From JAKACA01 sp050008715 (GTDB taxonomy: Bacteria > Actinomycetota > Acidimicrobiia > Acidimicrobiales > Bog-793), in NCBI GenBank assembly GCA_050008715.1, contig JBEKMC010000001.1:1-64000 (forward strand): DNA of 64,000 bases, read 5' to 3'. How positions within the stretch are numbered: the first letter of the stretch is position 1; each line of letters starts with the position of its first letter. The notes under the pieces are model-generated. The model was not told the DNA's origin. It did no database searches and was given only the letters and a program-made list of their open reading frames with translations. Shown here piece by piece: positions 25,066 through 32,457 of the stretch. Both the position numbers and the translations under genes were made by a program.

Positions 25066-26535
25066 CTATTCCGCAAGGCGGTCGATGGCATGGTCGAGCC
25101 GTCGCAGCGTCTCGTCACGGCCGAGGACCTGCAACGACTCGAACAACGGGAGACCCACCGAACGACCGAGCGTTGCAACCCGTACGGGGGCCTGTGCCTT
25201 GCCGAGCTTGCGGCCGTGCGCCTCACCGACCGCCACCAGCGCATCCTTCAAGGCGGCCGCCTCCCAGGCGCCGTCGCCGAGCTGGCCGAAGCCGCCGCGC
25301 ACCTCCCGCAGGATCTCCGCAGCGAGCTCGTCGCCGGCCGCCGCCTTCTGCCAGGAGGCGTCCTCGACGACGAGCTCCGGCGCGAAGAGGAACTCCACGT
25401 ACGCCGGCACCTCGCCCAAGACGGCGACCCGCTCGCGCACGAGGGGAGCCAGTAGCGACCACTCCGGGGTGTCGTAGAACGCCGTCCCGAGCCGATCATC
25501 CGTCTCGAGCGACCACGCCCGGCACCGCTGCGTGAACTCCTCGTCGGTCAGCTGCCGGATGTAGACGCCGTTGAAATGGAGGAGTTTCTGGATGTCGAAG
25601 AACGCCGGCGAGTGGTTGACGTCCTCGAGACGGAAGGCCTCGACGAGCTCGTCACGGGTGAAGAACTCGCGGCCGTCCTCGAAGCTCCAGCCGAGCAGGG
25701 CGAGGTAGTTGCCGATCGCCTCCGGCAGGTAGCCCTCCGCTCGGTAGTCCTCGATGGCCACCCGGTCGCGTCGCTTGGAGATCTTCTGCCGCCGCTCGTT
25801 GACGAGCACGGGCAAGTGGGCGAAGGCCGGCAGGGGCAGCACCGCCCCGGGTCCGCCGGCCTGCGCCGCCGCGTTCAGCGCTTCCCAGATGAGCACGGCC
25901 TTCGGTGTGGTGGGCAGGTGCTCCTCGGCGCGGATCACGTGACTGATCGCCATGTCGCGATCGTCGGTGACGACGGCGAGGACGAAGAGGGCGTCCCCGT
26001 TGGACTTGGCGACGACGAAGTCCTCGATCGTCTCGTTGGCGAACTCGACGTCGCCGCGGATGAGGTCGTGCACGACGGTGACACCGGTGTCCGGCACGGC
26101 GAAACGAAGGGCTCTGCCCGGGCCCCGCTCGAGCCCGCGGTGGCGGCAGTACCCGTCGTACCCGGGCGTCGGGCTGCCCTTCGTCCGGGCGTCCGCCTCC
26201 TCGCGGGTGCACTCGCAGGCGTACAGGTGACCGGCGTCCCACAACCGGTCGAGCGTCTGGTCGTAGAGGCCACGGCGCTCCGACTGGCGGTAGGGGCCCT
26301 CGTCCCAGTCGATGCCGAGCCAGGTGAGGGCGGCGAGGATGCCCTCGTACTGCTCTTCCTGATGCCGCTCCCGGTCGGTGTCCTCGATACGGAGCACGAA
26401 GACGCCGCCGGCACGACGGGCGACACACCAGTTGTACAAGGCGGTCCGGGCCGAGCCCACGTGGAAGTAACCCGTCGGGGACGGGGCCATGCGGACCCGG
26501 ACGCTTCGGTCCGTCTGCGCCTCCTCGGCGCTCAC
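25066..26535 (-). CDS. gltX: Glutamyl-tRNA synthetase
   Basis: A 489-residue class I synthetase that attaches glutamate to tRNA-Glu. The HIGH-equivalent is PSPTGYFHVGSARTALYN and the KMSKS-equivalent is KISKRRDRVAIEDY. A partial zinc site is CECTREEADA with GYCRHRG. The C-terminal helical anticodon-binding domain is complete. Start is GTG 26535, whose last bases form the stop of the ferredoxin gene (GTGA, four-base overlap). That places gltX at the end of a transcript that could run from the lipid-degradation locus. Confidence 0.96.
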   Translation of the reverse strand: MSAEEAQTDRSVRVRMAPSPTGYFHVGSARTALYNWCVARRAGGVFVLRIEDTDRERHQEEQYEGILAALTWLGIDWDEGPYRQSERRGLYDQTLDRLWDAGHLYACECTREEADARTKGSPTPGYDGYCRHRGLERGPGRALRFAVPDTGVTVVHDLIRGDVEFANETIEDFVVAKSNGDALFVLAVVTDDRDMAISHVIRAEEHLPTTPKAVLIWEALNAAAQAGGPGAVLPLPAFAHLPVLVNERRQKISKRRDRVAIEDYRAEGYLPEAIGNYLALLGWSFEDGREFFTRDELVEAFRLEDVNHSPAFFDIQKLLHFNGVYIRQLTDEEFTQRCRAWSLETDDRLGTAFYDTPEWSLLAPLVRERVAVLGEVPAYVEFLFAPELVVEDASWQKAAAGDELAAEILREVRGGFGQLGDGAWEAAALKDALVAVGEAHGRKLGKAQAPVRVATLGRSVGLPLFESLQVLGRDETLRRLDHAIDRLAE

Positions 26536-26723
26536 CCCTCGACCGAGATCGCTTGCTTCGGGCAGGACCTCACACACTCCATCACCTTGGCGCGGAGCTC
26601 CTCGGCCGGCTCCTCGTTCAGCACGTAGAGGAAGTCGTCGTCACGCACCTCGAAGACCTCCGGGAGGATCCCCATGCAGATGGCGTTGGACTCACACAGG
26701 TCGTAGTCGACGATGACTCGCAT
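26532..26723 (-). CDS. Small ferredoxin, 3Fe-4S type (FdxD-like)
   Basis: A 63-residue electron carrier. Cysteines C10 and C16 (CESNAIC) and C54 before proline (CVRSCP) give the C-x5-C...CP pattern of single-cluster 3Fe-4S ferredoxins that feed cytochromes P450. C50 is an extra cysteine that might allow a fourth ligand. AGGAGG precedes the ATG. In mycobacteria a similar ferredoxin (FdxD) sits in the KstR-controlled cholesterol locus, and here thiolase-like genes lie just upstream on the same strand. The overlap with gltX is odd for a catabolic gene. Confidence 0.9.
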   Translation of the reverse strand: MRVIVDYDLCESNAICMGILPEVFEVRDDDFLYVLNEEPAEELRAKVMECVRSCPKQAISVEG

Positions 26724-26821
26724 ACGAGGTCCTCCTGGTCGGGCGTCGGCGTCACGGTCATGGTAGGCGGATCGTGGTTGCGTATATGCCACGAGGAACC
26801 AGCCAAGTTGCGGCCGGAGGC

Positions 26822-28000
26822 TCAGGGCTCCCGGTCCCGCAGGATCCACATCGAGAAGAACTGGGACCCGCCGCCGTAGGCGTGCCCGAGGGCGCAGCGG
26901 GCGCCGTCGACCTGGTGCTCGCCGGCGGCACCCCTCACCTGCAAAGCGGCCTCGCCGAAGCGGAGCATCCCCGAGGCACCGATGGGGTTCGAGGAGAGCA
27001 CGCCGCCCGACATGTTCCAGGGGATGCGACCACCGAGGCGGGTGGCGCCCGACTCGGTCAGCTTCCATCCTTCCCGATCAGCAGAGAAACCCAACGACTC
27101 CAACCACATCGGCTCGAACCACGAGAACGGCACGTACACCTCGGCACAGTCGATCTCGCCCATCGGGTCGGTGATGCCCGCCTGCCGGTAGACGTCCGCC
27201 ACACAGTCCCGTGAGGCCCGCGGGTCGACCTGGTCCCGGCCGGAGAACATCGTCGGCTCGCTCCGCATGGCCGCCCCGTGAATCCATGCCGGCGGGCGCC
27301 CACGAGCGGCCGACGACGACGCCACAGCTCGTGCCGTCGTGGCGTCGGCGAGCACCATGGCGCACGCCCCGTCCGACGACGGGCACGTCTCGAGGTAGCG
27401 GATCGGATCCCACAGCATCGGGGAGGCTTCGACCATGGCGAGGTCGATGCCGTCGATGTGGAGGTGCGCGTACGGGTTCAGCAGGGCGTTCTGCCGGTCC
27501 TTGACCGCCACGAGCATGCCGATGTGCGCCGGCGCCTCCGAGCGTCGCATGTAGGCGCGGATGAGGGGGGCGAAGTAGCCGCCGGCGCCGGCGAGCAACG
27601 GCGGCGAGAACGGCTGCGGCGAGGAGAGGGCCCACATGGCGTCGGCGTCGGACTGTTTCTCGAAGGCGACCGTCAGCACGCGTGAGTGGATGCCACCCCG
27701 CACGAGGTTGGCGGCCACGAGGGCCGTCGACCCGCCAACCGAGCCGGCGGTGTGCACGCGGATCATCGGCTTGCCGACCGCCCCGAGGGCGGGTGCCAGG
27801 TAGAGCTCCGGCATCATGACGCCCTCGAAGAAGTCGGGCGCCTTGCCGAGCACGACGGCGTCGATGTCGGCCCAGTCCATGCCGGCGTCCTCGAGGGCGC
27901 GCTCGGCCGCCTCGCGCACGAGCCCGGCGATGGAGACGTCGTCCCGGCGGGCCGCATGGCGGGTCTGGCCCACCCCGACGACGGCGCAGGCATTTGCCAC
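26822..28000 (-). CDS. Thiolase-fold lipid-transfer (Ltp-like) protein, nucleophile Cys absent
   Basis: A 392-residue protein of the SCP2-thiolase group. It has the VVGVGQT start, RVHTAGSVGGSTALVAAN where classical thiolases carry CxSG with the nucleophile Cys, GACAMVLADA, the C-terminal NPIGASGM and the tail ALGHAYGGGSQFFSMW. Lacking the cysteine, it is unlikely to perform thiolysis and is better compared with Ltp2-type proteins, which pair with DUF35 subunits and cleave steroid side chains by retro-aldol chemistry. GTG 28000 follows GGAGGGGGAG and overlaps the upstream stop by one base (TAGTG), so the two thiolase-like genes are coupled. Confidence 0.85.
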   Translation of the reverse strand: MANACAVVGVGQTRHAARRDDVSIAGLVREAAERALEDAGMDWADIDAVVLGKAPDFFEGVMMPELYLAPALGAVGKPMIRVHTAGSVGGSTALVAANLVRGGIHSRVLTVAFEKQSDADAMWALSSPQPFSPPLLAGAGGYFAPLIRAYMRRSEAPAHIGMLVAVKDRQNALLNPYAHLHIDGIDLAMVEASPMLWDPIRYLETCPSSDGACAMVLADATTARAVASSSAARGRPPAWIHGAAMRSEPTMFSGRDQVDPRASRDCVADVYRQAGITDPMGEIDCAEVYVPFSWFEPMWLESLGFSADREGWKLTESGATRLGGRIPWNMSGGVLSSNPIGASGMLRFGEAALQVRGAAGEHQVDGARCALGHAYGGGSQFFSMWILRDREP

Positions 28001-29055
28001 TACTCCCCCTCCAGCACGCACACGAGGTTCTGCTGCAGGCACGGTCCCGAGGTGGCATGGGCGAGCGCACGGTCGGCCTCGCCCGACCAGATGCGGGCGG
28101 CTGCCTCGCCGATGCGGACGAGGCCGGCGACCATGATGGCGTTGGCGGCGAGCGCCCCTCCCGACGGGTTGACGGACACGTCGTCGTCCAGCCCGAGCGC
28201 CGAGCGCAGGATCAGCTCCTGATGGGTGAAGGGAGCGTGCAGCTCGGCGACGTCCACCGTCGCCGGCGCACCCGCCTCCCGGGCGGCCGTCGTCGTCGAG
28301 GACGACACCGAGAGGTCGCGAGCACCCAGTGAGTGGGTCTCGATGCGGTGGTCGATGCCTCGGATCCACGCCGGCCGCCGGGCCAGGCGACGGGCGGCAT
28401 CGCCGGCGGCGAGGATCACCGCCGCCGACCCGTCGGTGACCGGAGGGCAGTCGTGGCGTCGCAGCGGCGCCACGAGGTACGGCTCCTGCAGCAGCACGTC
28501 GGGGGCGGGCGAACCCTTCACCTGGGCGAGCTCGTTCGACTCGGCCGCCGTCCGGCTGCGGGCCGCCACGGCCGCCATGTCGGCCTCGGTGTACAAGCCG
28601 GCGTCGAGCCCGGCTCGAGCCTGCAGCGCCGCCATCGACACGGCGTCGGGCCACAGCGGTGCCATCACGTACGGGTCGAGCTGGCGGGAGAAGAGCTCGG
28701 TGAGCGAGGCGCTCGGGGAGGACTTGCCGAAGCAGTACACGAGCGCCGTGTCGATGTCACCGAGCTGGAGCCGGACCCATGCTTCGTAGAGGGCGAAGGC
28801 CCCGTCCATCTCGACGTGGCTCTCCTCGATGGGCGGCCAGGCCCCGACCGCATCGAGCCCACCGACAAAACTGAACGGCACCCCCATCAAGTAGTCCGTC
28901 GACCCGGACACCGTGAAACCGATGTCGGCGATCGTGAGGCCGCTCGCCTCGAAGACCTCCCGGACGACCGGCATCACGAGCTCCACCTCGTTGGCATCCT
29001 CGACGCGCCGCACCATGGGCGTCTGGGCGAAGGCGACGACGGCGACGTCTCTCAT
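28000..29055 (-). CDS. Second thiolase-fold protein, nucleophile Cys absent
   Basis: A 351-residue member of the same group (MRDVAVVAFAQTPMVRR at the start, GCLQQN-like tail GPCLQQNLVCVLEG). At the position of the catalytic cysteine it reads ESHVEMDGAFALYEAW, so the usual nucleophile is again missing. SVNPSGGALAANAIMVAGLVR is the conserved glycine-rich region. With its neighbour and the DUF35 gene it forms a three-gene unit, suggesting a heteromeric complex acting on an acyl-CoA. ATG 29055 follows GAGGGG; the frame stays open far upstream, but that part is antisense to other genes. Confidence 0.82.
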   Translation of the reverse strand: MRDVAVVAFAQTPMVRRVEDANEVELVMPVVREVFEASGLTIADIGFTVSGSTDYLMGVPFSFVGGLDAVGAWPPIEESHVEMDGAFALYEAWVRLQLGDIDTALVYCFGKSSPSASLTELFSRQLDPYVMAPLWPDAVSMAALQARAGLDAGLYTEADMAAVAARSRTAAESNELAQVKGSPAPDVLLQEPYLVAPLRRHDCPPVTDGSAAVILAAGDAARRLARRPAWIRGIDHRIETHSLGARDLSVSSSTTTAAREAGAPATVDVAELHAPFTHQELILRSALGLDDDVSVNPSGGALAANAIMVAGLVRIGEAAARIWSGEADRALAHATSGPCLQQNLVCVLEGE

Positions 29056-29084
29056 CTGTGTCCCCTCATCGATGTCCCAGTCGC

Positions 29085-30053
29085 CTACAGGTGAGCCTTG
29101 AACGAGTCGTACTCGGCGTCCGGCTCGCCGCTCGGGCGGAACCACCGGAGCGACTCGAGGCTTGGGCGACGTTCCTCCGGCTCTTGCCAGACAGCCTCGA
29201 CGCGCATCCCCATGCGCACGTCGGCGGCGGCACACTCCTGGATGAGCGCCATGAAGGGGATGTCCGCACCGTCGAGCAGCACCTGCGCACACACGTAGGG
29301 CAGCTCGATCGCCTGGCCCCGGAAGGGCACGTTCACGACGCAGAACGTCGTCACCACGCCACGCTGGCCACACTCGACGAGGTCGGTCGTGGGCACGCCG
29401 TCGGTCGGGCACGCACCTCGCGGCGGCAGGTACACCTTCTTGCACACCGGGCAACGCCGGCCGAGGAACTTGCCCTCGACGAGGCCGCGCAGGAACGCCG
29501 ACTGTGCGTGCCCGGCCGTGACGTCGTACTCGAGGCGGATGGGTGTCACGATCTGGCTGACGGGCACGGCGGGGTCGTCGAGCTCGGCCGTGTTCCGGGG
29601 CACGAGCCCGGCGCCGGCCGACTCCTCCGGCACGAAGGCGGCGATGTCGGTGATGTCGCCGCGCCGCTCTGCCCGCCACACGGCCCGGACGCGCATGCCG
29701 GTCGACATGGCGTCCATCGTCTTCGCGTCGACGTAATGCAAGAGCGCCGTGTCGGCGCCGTCGAGCTTGACGAGGGCGAAGGCGAACGGCCGGTCGAGCA
29801 GGTGGTGCGGCAGCGGCTCGGACACCCAGCACCAGGTCGTCACTGTGCCCGTGTCGCTCACGGTCACGGCCTCGGCCGTGGCGTTCCCCGAGAAGGGGTC
29901 GTACTCGGCCGGCGGCACGATGACTGCGCCGCCGTCGGCCCTCACGCCTTCGATGCGACCGTCCCGCAACGCCGTGAAGAAACCCCCCATCACCGCCCCC
30001 ACGGAGCGGTGGTACGGGTACTCGCTCACGTGGTGCGCCCGCAGCAGCTCCAT
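29085..30053 (-). CDS. Tandem DUF35 OB-fold protein
   Basis: A 322-residue protein with two DUF35-type modules. The C-terminal one (from about residue 175) begins with a rubredoxin-like zinc ribbon GRRCPVCKKVYLPPRGACPT, four cysteines, then an OB fold (TFCVVNVPF...PYVCAQVLLDG). The N-terminal module keeps the OB fold (TWCWVSEPLPHHLLDRPFAF), but its ribbon (GRIEGVRADGGAVIVPP) has lost all cysteines. DUF35 proteins bind acyl-CoA and form complexes with thiolase-like or hydratase partners in steroid and fatty acid breakdown. The gene starts six bases from a KstR-box-like palindrome and diverges from the acyl-CoA dehydrogenase gene. Confidence 0.88.
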   Translation of the reverse strand: MELLRAHHVSEYPYHRSVGAVMGGFFTALRDGRIEGVRADGGAVIVPPAEYDPFSGNATAEAVTVSDTGTVTTWCWVSEPLPHHLLDRPFAFALVKLDGADTALLHYVDAKTMDAMSTGMRVRAVWRAERRGDITDIAAFVPEESAGAGLVPRNTAELDDPAVPVSQIVTPIRLEYDVTAGHAQSAFLRGLVEGKFLGRRCPVCKKVYLPPRGACPTDGVPTTDLVECGQRGVVTTFCVVNVPFRGQAIELPYVCAQVLLDGADIPFMALIQECAAADVRMGMRVEAVWQEPEERRPSLESLRWFRPSGEPDAEYDSFKAHL

Positions 30054-30059
30054 GGCGAG

Positions 30060-30081
30060 AAACTAGAACAGATTCTAGTTT
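30060..30081. promoter_or_regulatory. KstR-box-like operator in the divergent promoter
   Basis: The sequence AAACTAGAACAGATTCTAGTTT has perfect 9-bp arms (30060-30068 and 30073-30081). It differs by one base from the mycobacterial KstR site CTAGAACANGTTCTAG as I recall it. It lies between the divergent DUF35 and acyl-CoA dehydrogenase genes and could control both directions. Confidence 0.75.
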
Positions 30082-30123
30082 CGTGCGTCGTGCCGGCCGG
30101 GCCGGCCGGGCTACCCTGCCGCC

Positions 30124-31290
30124 ATGGATCTCGCCTTGCCCGGGGACGACGACGCCCGGCGCTCGGCCGTACGCTCGTGGCTGGAGGCCCACCCCGAGCC
30201 GACGGGCCGCCAGCTCGCCGAGGCCGGGTACGTGGCACCACATTGGCCGGCGCCGTGGGGCCTCGGTGCCGACCCGATCCACCAGCTCATCATCGACGAC
30301 GAATTGCGGCGGGCACGAGTGCGACGCCCCGACAACGCCATCGGAATCGGCTGGGCCGGGCCGACGATCATTCACGCCGGCACCGAGGAGCAGAAGGAGC
30401 GCTACCTCCTGCCAATGCTCGCCGGCGAGGAGATCTGGTGCCAGCTCTTCTCCGAGCCCGATGCCGGCTCGGACCTCGCCAACCTCTCCACGCGGGCGAC
30501 CCGGGACGGCGACACCTACGTGGTGAACGGCCAGAAGATCTGGACGTCGTACGCCCATCGCGCCGCCTTCGGCATCCTCATCTGCCGCACCGACCCCGAC
30601 GTGGCGAAACACCAGGGCATCACGTACCTCATCTGCCCCATGGACGCACCGGGACTGACGATCCGCCCGATCGTCGAGATGACCGGGGACCACAACTTCA
30701 ACGAGGTGTTCTTCGACGAGGTGCGCATCCCTGTGGCCAACCGCGTCGGTGACGAGAACGCCGGGTGGGCACTCGCGAAGGTGACCCTCGGCAACGAGCG
30801 GGTCTCGCTCTCGGGAGAAGGTGCCCTGTGGGGTCGTGGGCCCTCCGCCGACGACCTCCTCGACCTCGTCCGTCGTTCCGGCGGCAGCTCCGATCCTCTC
30901 ATGCGCCAACGGTTGGCTCAGCTCTACATCCGCTCCGAGACGCTCCGCCTCATCCGGCTGCGGACGCTCGTCGCCGCCCTCGCCGGCCGCCCGCCGGGGC
31001 CGGAGGCGTCCCTGCGCAAGGCGCTCGCCGACGAGCACGGACAAGAGATCATGGGCCTCGCCAAAGATCTCTGCGGCGCCTCCGGCATGCTGGCAGCGGC
31101 CACGCCGTATGGGGATGCCAATCCCATCTGGCCCTACGGCTACCTGTTCGCCCCAGCCCTCACCGTCGGCGGCGGCACCGCCCAGGTGCAGCGCAACATC
31201 ATTGCCGAGCGGGTTCTCGGGCTCCCCCACGAGCCCGACGTCGAGGTGGGCAAGTCATGGGCGGAGGCTCGCTCGGCCGCCAGAGCCTGA
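30124..31290 (+). CDS. Acyl-CoA dehydrogenase
   Basis: A 388-residue flavoprotein that introduces the alpha-beta double bond into an acyl-CoA. Visible motifs are LFSEPDAGSDLANLSTRATR with VNGQKIWTSYAHRA (FAD and substrate contacts) and the C-terminal TVGGGTAQVQRNIIAERVLG, which includes the family's flavin-binding end. The catalytic base cannot be fixed by eye; steroid-type enzymes of this kind often act as heterotetramers with a second chain, which is not present here. It is read divergently from the DUF35-thiolase unit across the KstR-like operator and is followed on the opposite strand by the regulator. Confidence 0.92.
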   Translation: MDLALPGDDDARRSAVRSWLEAHPEPTGRQLAEAGYVAPHWPAPWGLGADPIHQLIIDDELRRARVRRPDNAIGIGWAGPTIIHAGTEEQKERYLLPMLAGEEIWCQLFSEPDAGSDLANLSTRATRDGDTYVVNGQKIWTSYAHRAAFGILICRTDPDVAKHQGITYLICPMDAPGLTIRPIVEMTGDHNFNEVFFDEVRIPVANRVGDENAGWALAKVTLGNERVSLSGEGALWGRGPSADDLLDLVRRSGGSSDPLMRQRLAQLYIRSETLRLIRLRTLVAALAGRPPGPEASLRKALADEHGQEIMGLAKDLCGASGMLAAATPYGDANPIWPYGYLFAPALTVGGGTAQVQRNIIAERVLGLPHEPDVEVGKSWAEARSAARA

Positions 31291-31297
31291 GGCAGGC

Positions 31298-31882
31298 TCA
31301 GAGCAGCAGGCGACAGGCGATCCCGATGTCCGACACGGCCCTGGCATTGTCGATCGTCCCGTGGGTCCAGCTGAGTATCGCCGAGTTCCAGACGTGGCCG
31401 AGCATGCGGGTCCGCTCTGCGATGTCGGCAGGGGCGCCTTCGCCGGCTGCTTGCACCATGAGGGCTTCCATCGTCGTCGAGACACGCTCGCGGCACTCCG
31501 TCACACCCGGTTCGAGGGAGGACATCGCCGCCAGAAGGGCGGCAACGAGCTTCGGCTGACGGCTCATGACCCGCATGGATCGCTCGAGCAGGTTGGCGAC
31601 CCGCTCGGAGGGGGTCGTGCCCGCCACCGGGGCATCCCTCAGCAGGTCGGCGAGCTGGTCGATCCAGTAGACGAGGGCGGCCGCCAGCAGATGGTCCTTC
31701 GAGTGGAAGTACCGGTAGACGGTCCCGAGGGCGACGTTCGCCCGCTCGGCGACGTCGCGCATCTGCACCGCGTCGTAGCCGCCCTCTGCGGCAAGCGCCA
31801 TGGCAGCGTCCATCACGCGCCGGCGCCGCTGCTGTTGCGAGCCGCGGAGCTCGGTCGTAACTGGAACATGTTCCTGTTTCAC
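31298..31882 (-). CDS. kstR: TetR-family repressor, KstR-like
   Basis: A 194-residue TetR protein. The DNA-binding region RRRRVMDAAMALAAEGGYDA VQMRDVAERANVALGTVYRYF closely follows the helix-turn-helix of mycobacterial KstR, which represses cholesterol and long-chain lipid genes until a CoA-thioester binds. The C-terminal ligand domain is also KstR-like in length and in its ending (HVWNSAILSWTHGTI). The start is taken as GTG 31882; TTG 31912 is possible. The first codons contain a KstR-type palindrome, so autorepression is likely. It stands next to the genes whose shared promoter has a second such site. Orthology is inferred. Confidence 0.8.
   Translation of the reverse strand: MKQEHVPVTTELRGSQQQRRRRVMDAAMALAAEGGYDAVQMRDVAERANVALGTVYRYFHSKDHLLAAALVYWIDQLADLLRDAPVAGTTPSERVANLLERSMRVMSRQPKLVAALLAAMSSLEPGVTECRERVSTTMEALMVQAAGEGAPADIAERTRMLGHVWNSAILSWTHGTIDNARAVSDIGIACRLLL
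31862..31875. promoter_or_regulatory. KstR-box-like palindrome at the repressor gene start
   Basis: TGGAACATGTTCCT contains the perfect palindrome GGAACATGTTCC and the AACnnGTT core of KstR sites; only the last base departs from TnnAACnnGTTnnA. It lies within the first codons of the repressor gene, fitting autoregulation. Confidence 0.6.
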
Positions 31883-31934
31883 GCGGCACAACGGTAGCGC
31901 CGCCCGCCTCAACAGGACGGTTGCCGGTGGCGGG

Positions 31935-32405
31935 TCAGGAACGTCCGGCTTCGGCGAGGGCGGCTTCGAGGCGGTCGACGAATGGGATCTGTGTGGGTTT
32001 CAATTTGCGGCGGGCCGCGTCGGGGCTGACCCACTCGGCACGGGCGATCTCAGGGAAGCTCGCGCGGCGACCCGAGCGCGGCGGCCACTCGATCTCGAAC
32101 TCGTTGCTGACGACCGTCGAAATGTCGAGGTCGCCTTCGACCGCCCAGGCGCGCACGACCTTGCCGCCTTTCTGAGTGATGGCGCCAAGGTCGATCCGCT
32201 CGCCGCCCGGGGCGGGGCTGCCCATCTCTTCGGCGAACTCACGGTAGGCGGCAGCCAGCGCCTCCTCGTCCGGCTCGTATTCGCCCTTCGGAATGGTCCA
32301 GGAGCCCTCGTCCTTACGGGCGAAGTACGGGCCGCCGGGAAAGGCGACGAGGACCTCGAGTCCACCGGCCGTTCGGCGCCGGTACAACAGCAGCCCGGCG
32401 CTCAC
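31935..32405 (-). CDS. NUDIX hydrolase
   Basis: A 156-residue protein with a canonical NUDIX box, GEYEPDEEALAAAYREFAEE followed by MGS, in which the catalytic glutamates are intact. The N-terminus (MSAGLLLYRRR) and the WTIPKGEYEPDEE turn are like those of small MutT/diadenosine-polyphosphate-type hydrolases. No lid or extra domain is present. It lies downstream of the mutase gene on the same strand with a 50-base gap and could be co-transcribed. The substrate is unknown. Confidence 0.88.
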   Translation of the reverse strand: MSAGLLLYRRRTAGGLEVLVAFPGGPYFARKDEGSWTIPKGEYEPDEEALAAAYREFAEEMGSPAPGGERIDLGAITQKGGKVVRAWAVEGDLDISTVVSNEFEIEWPPRSGRRASFPEIARAEWVSPDAARRKLKPTQIPFVDRLEAALAEAGRS

Positions 32406-32457
32406 CCGCGATCTCGCCGCGCTCAGGACGGCTCCCGGCCGCTCACGGGCATGATGC

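Noticed and set aside
29056..31230. Apparent N-terminal extension of the second thiolase-like gene
   Set aside because: The frame is open by chance through DUF35 and antisense to the acyl-CoA dehydrogenase; thiolase similarity begins at 29055 with a ribosome-binding site.
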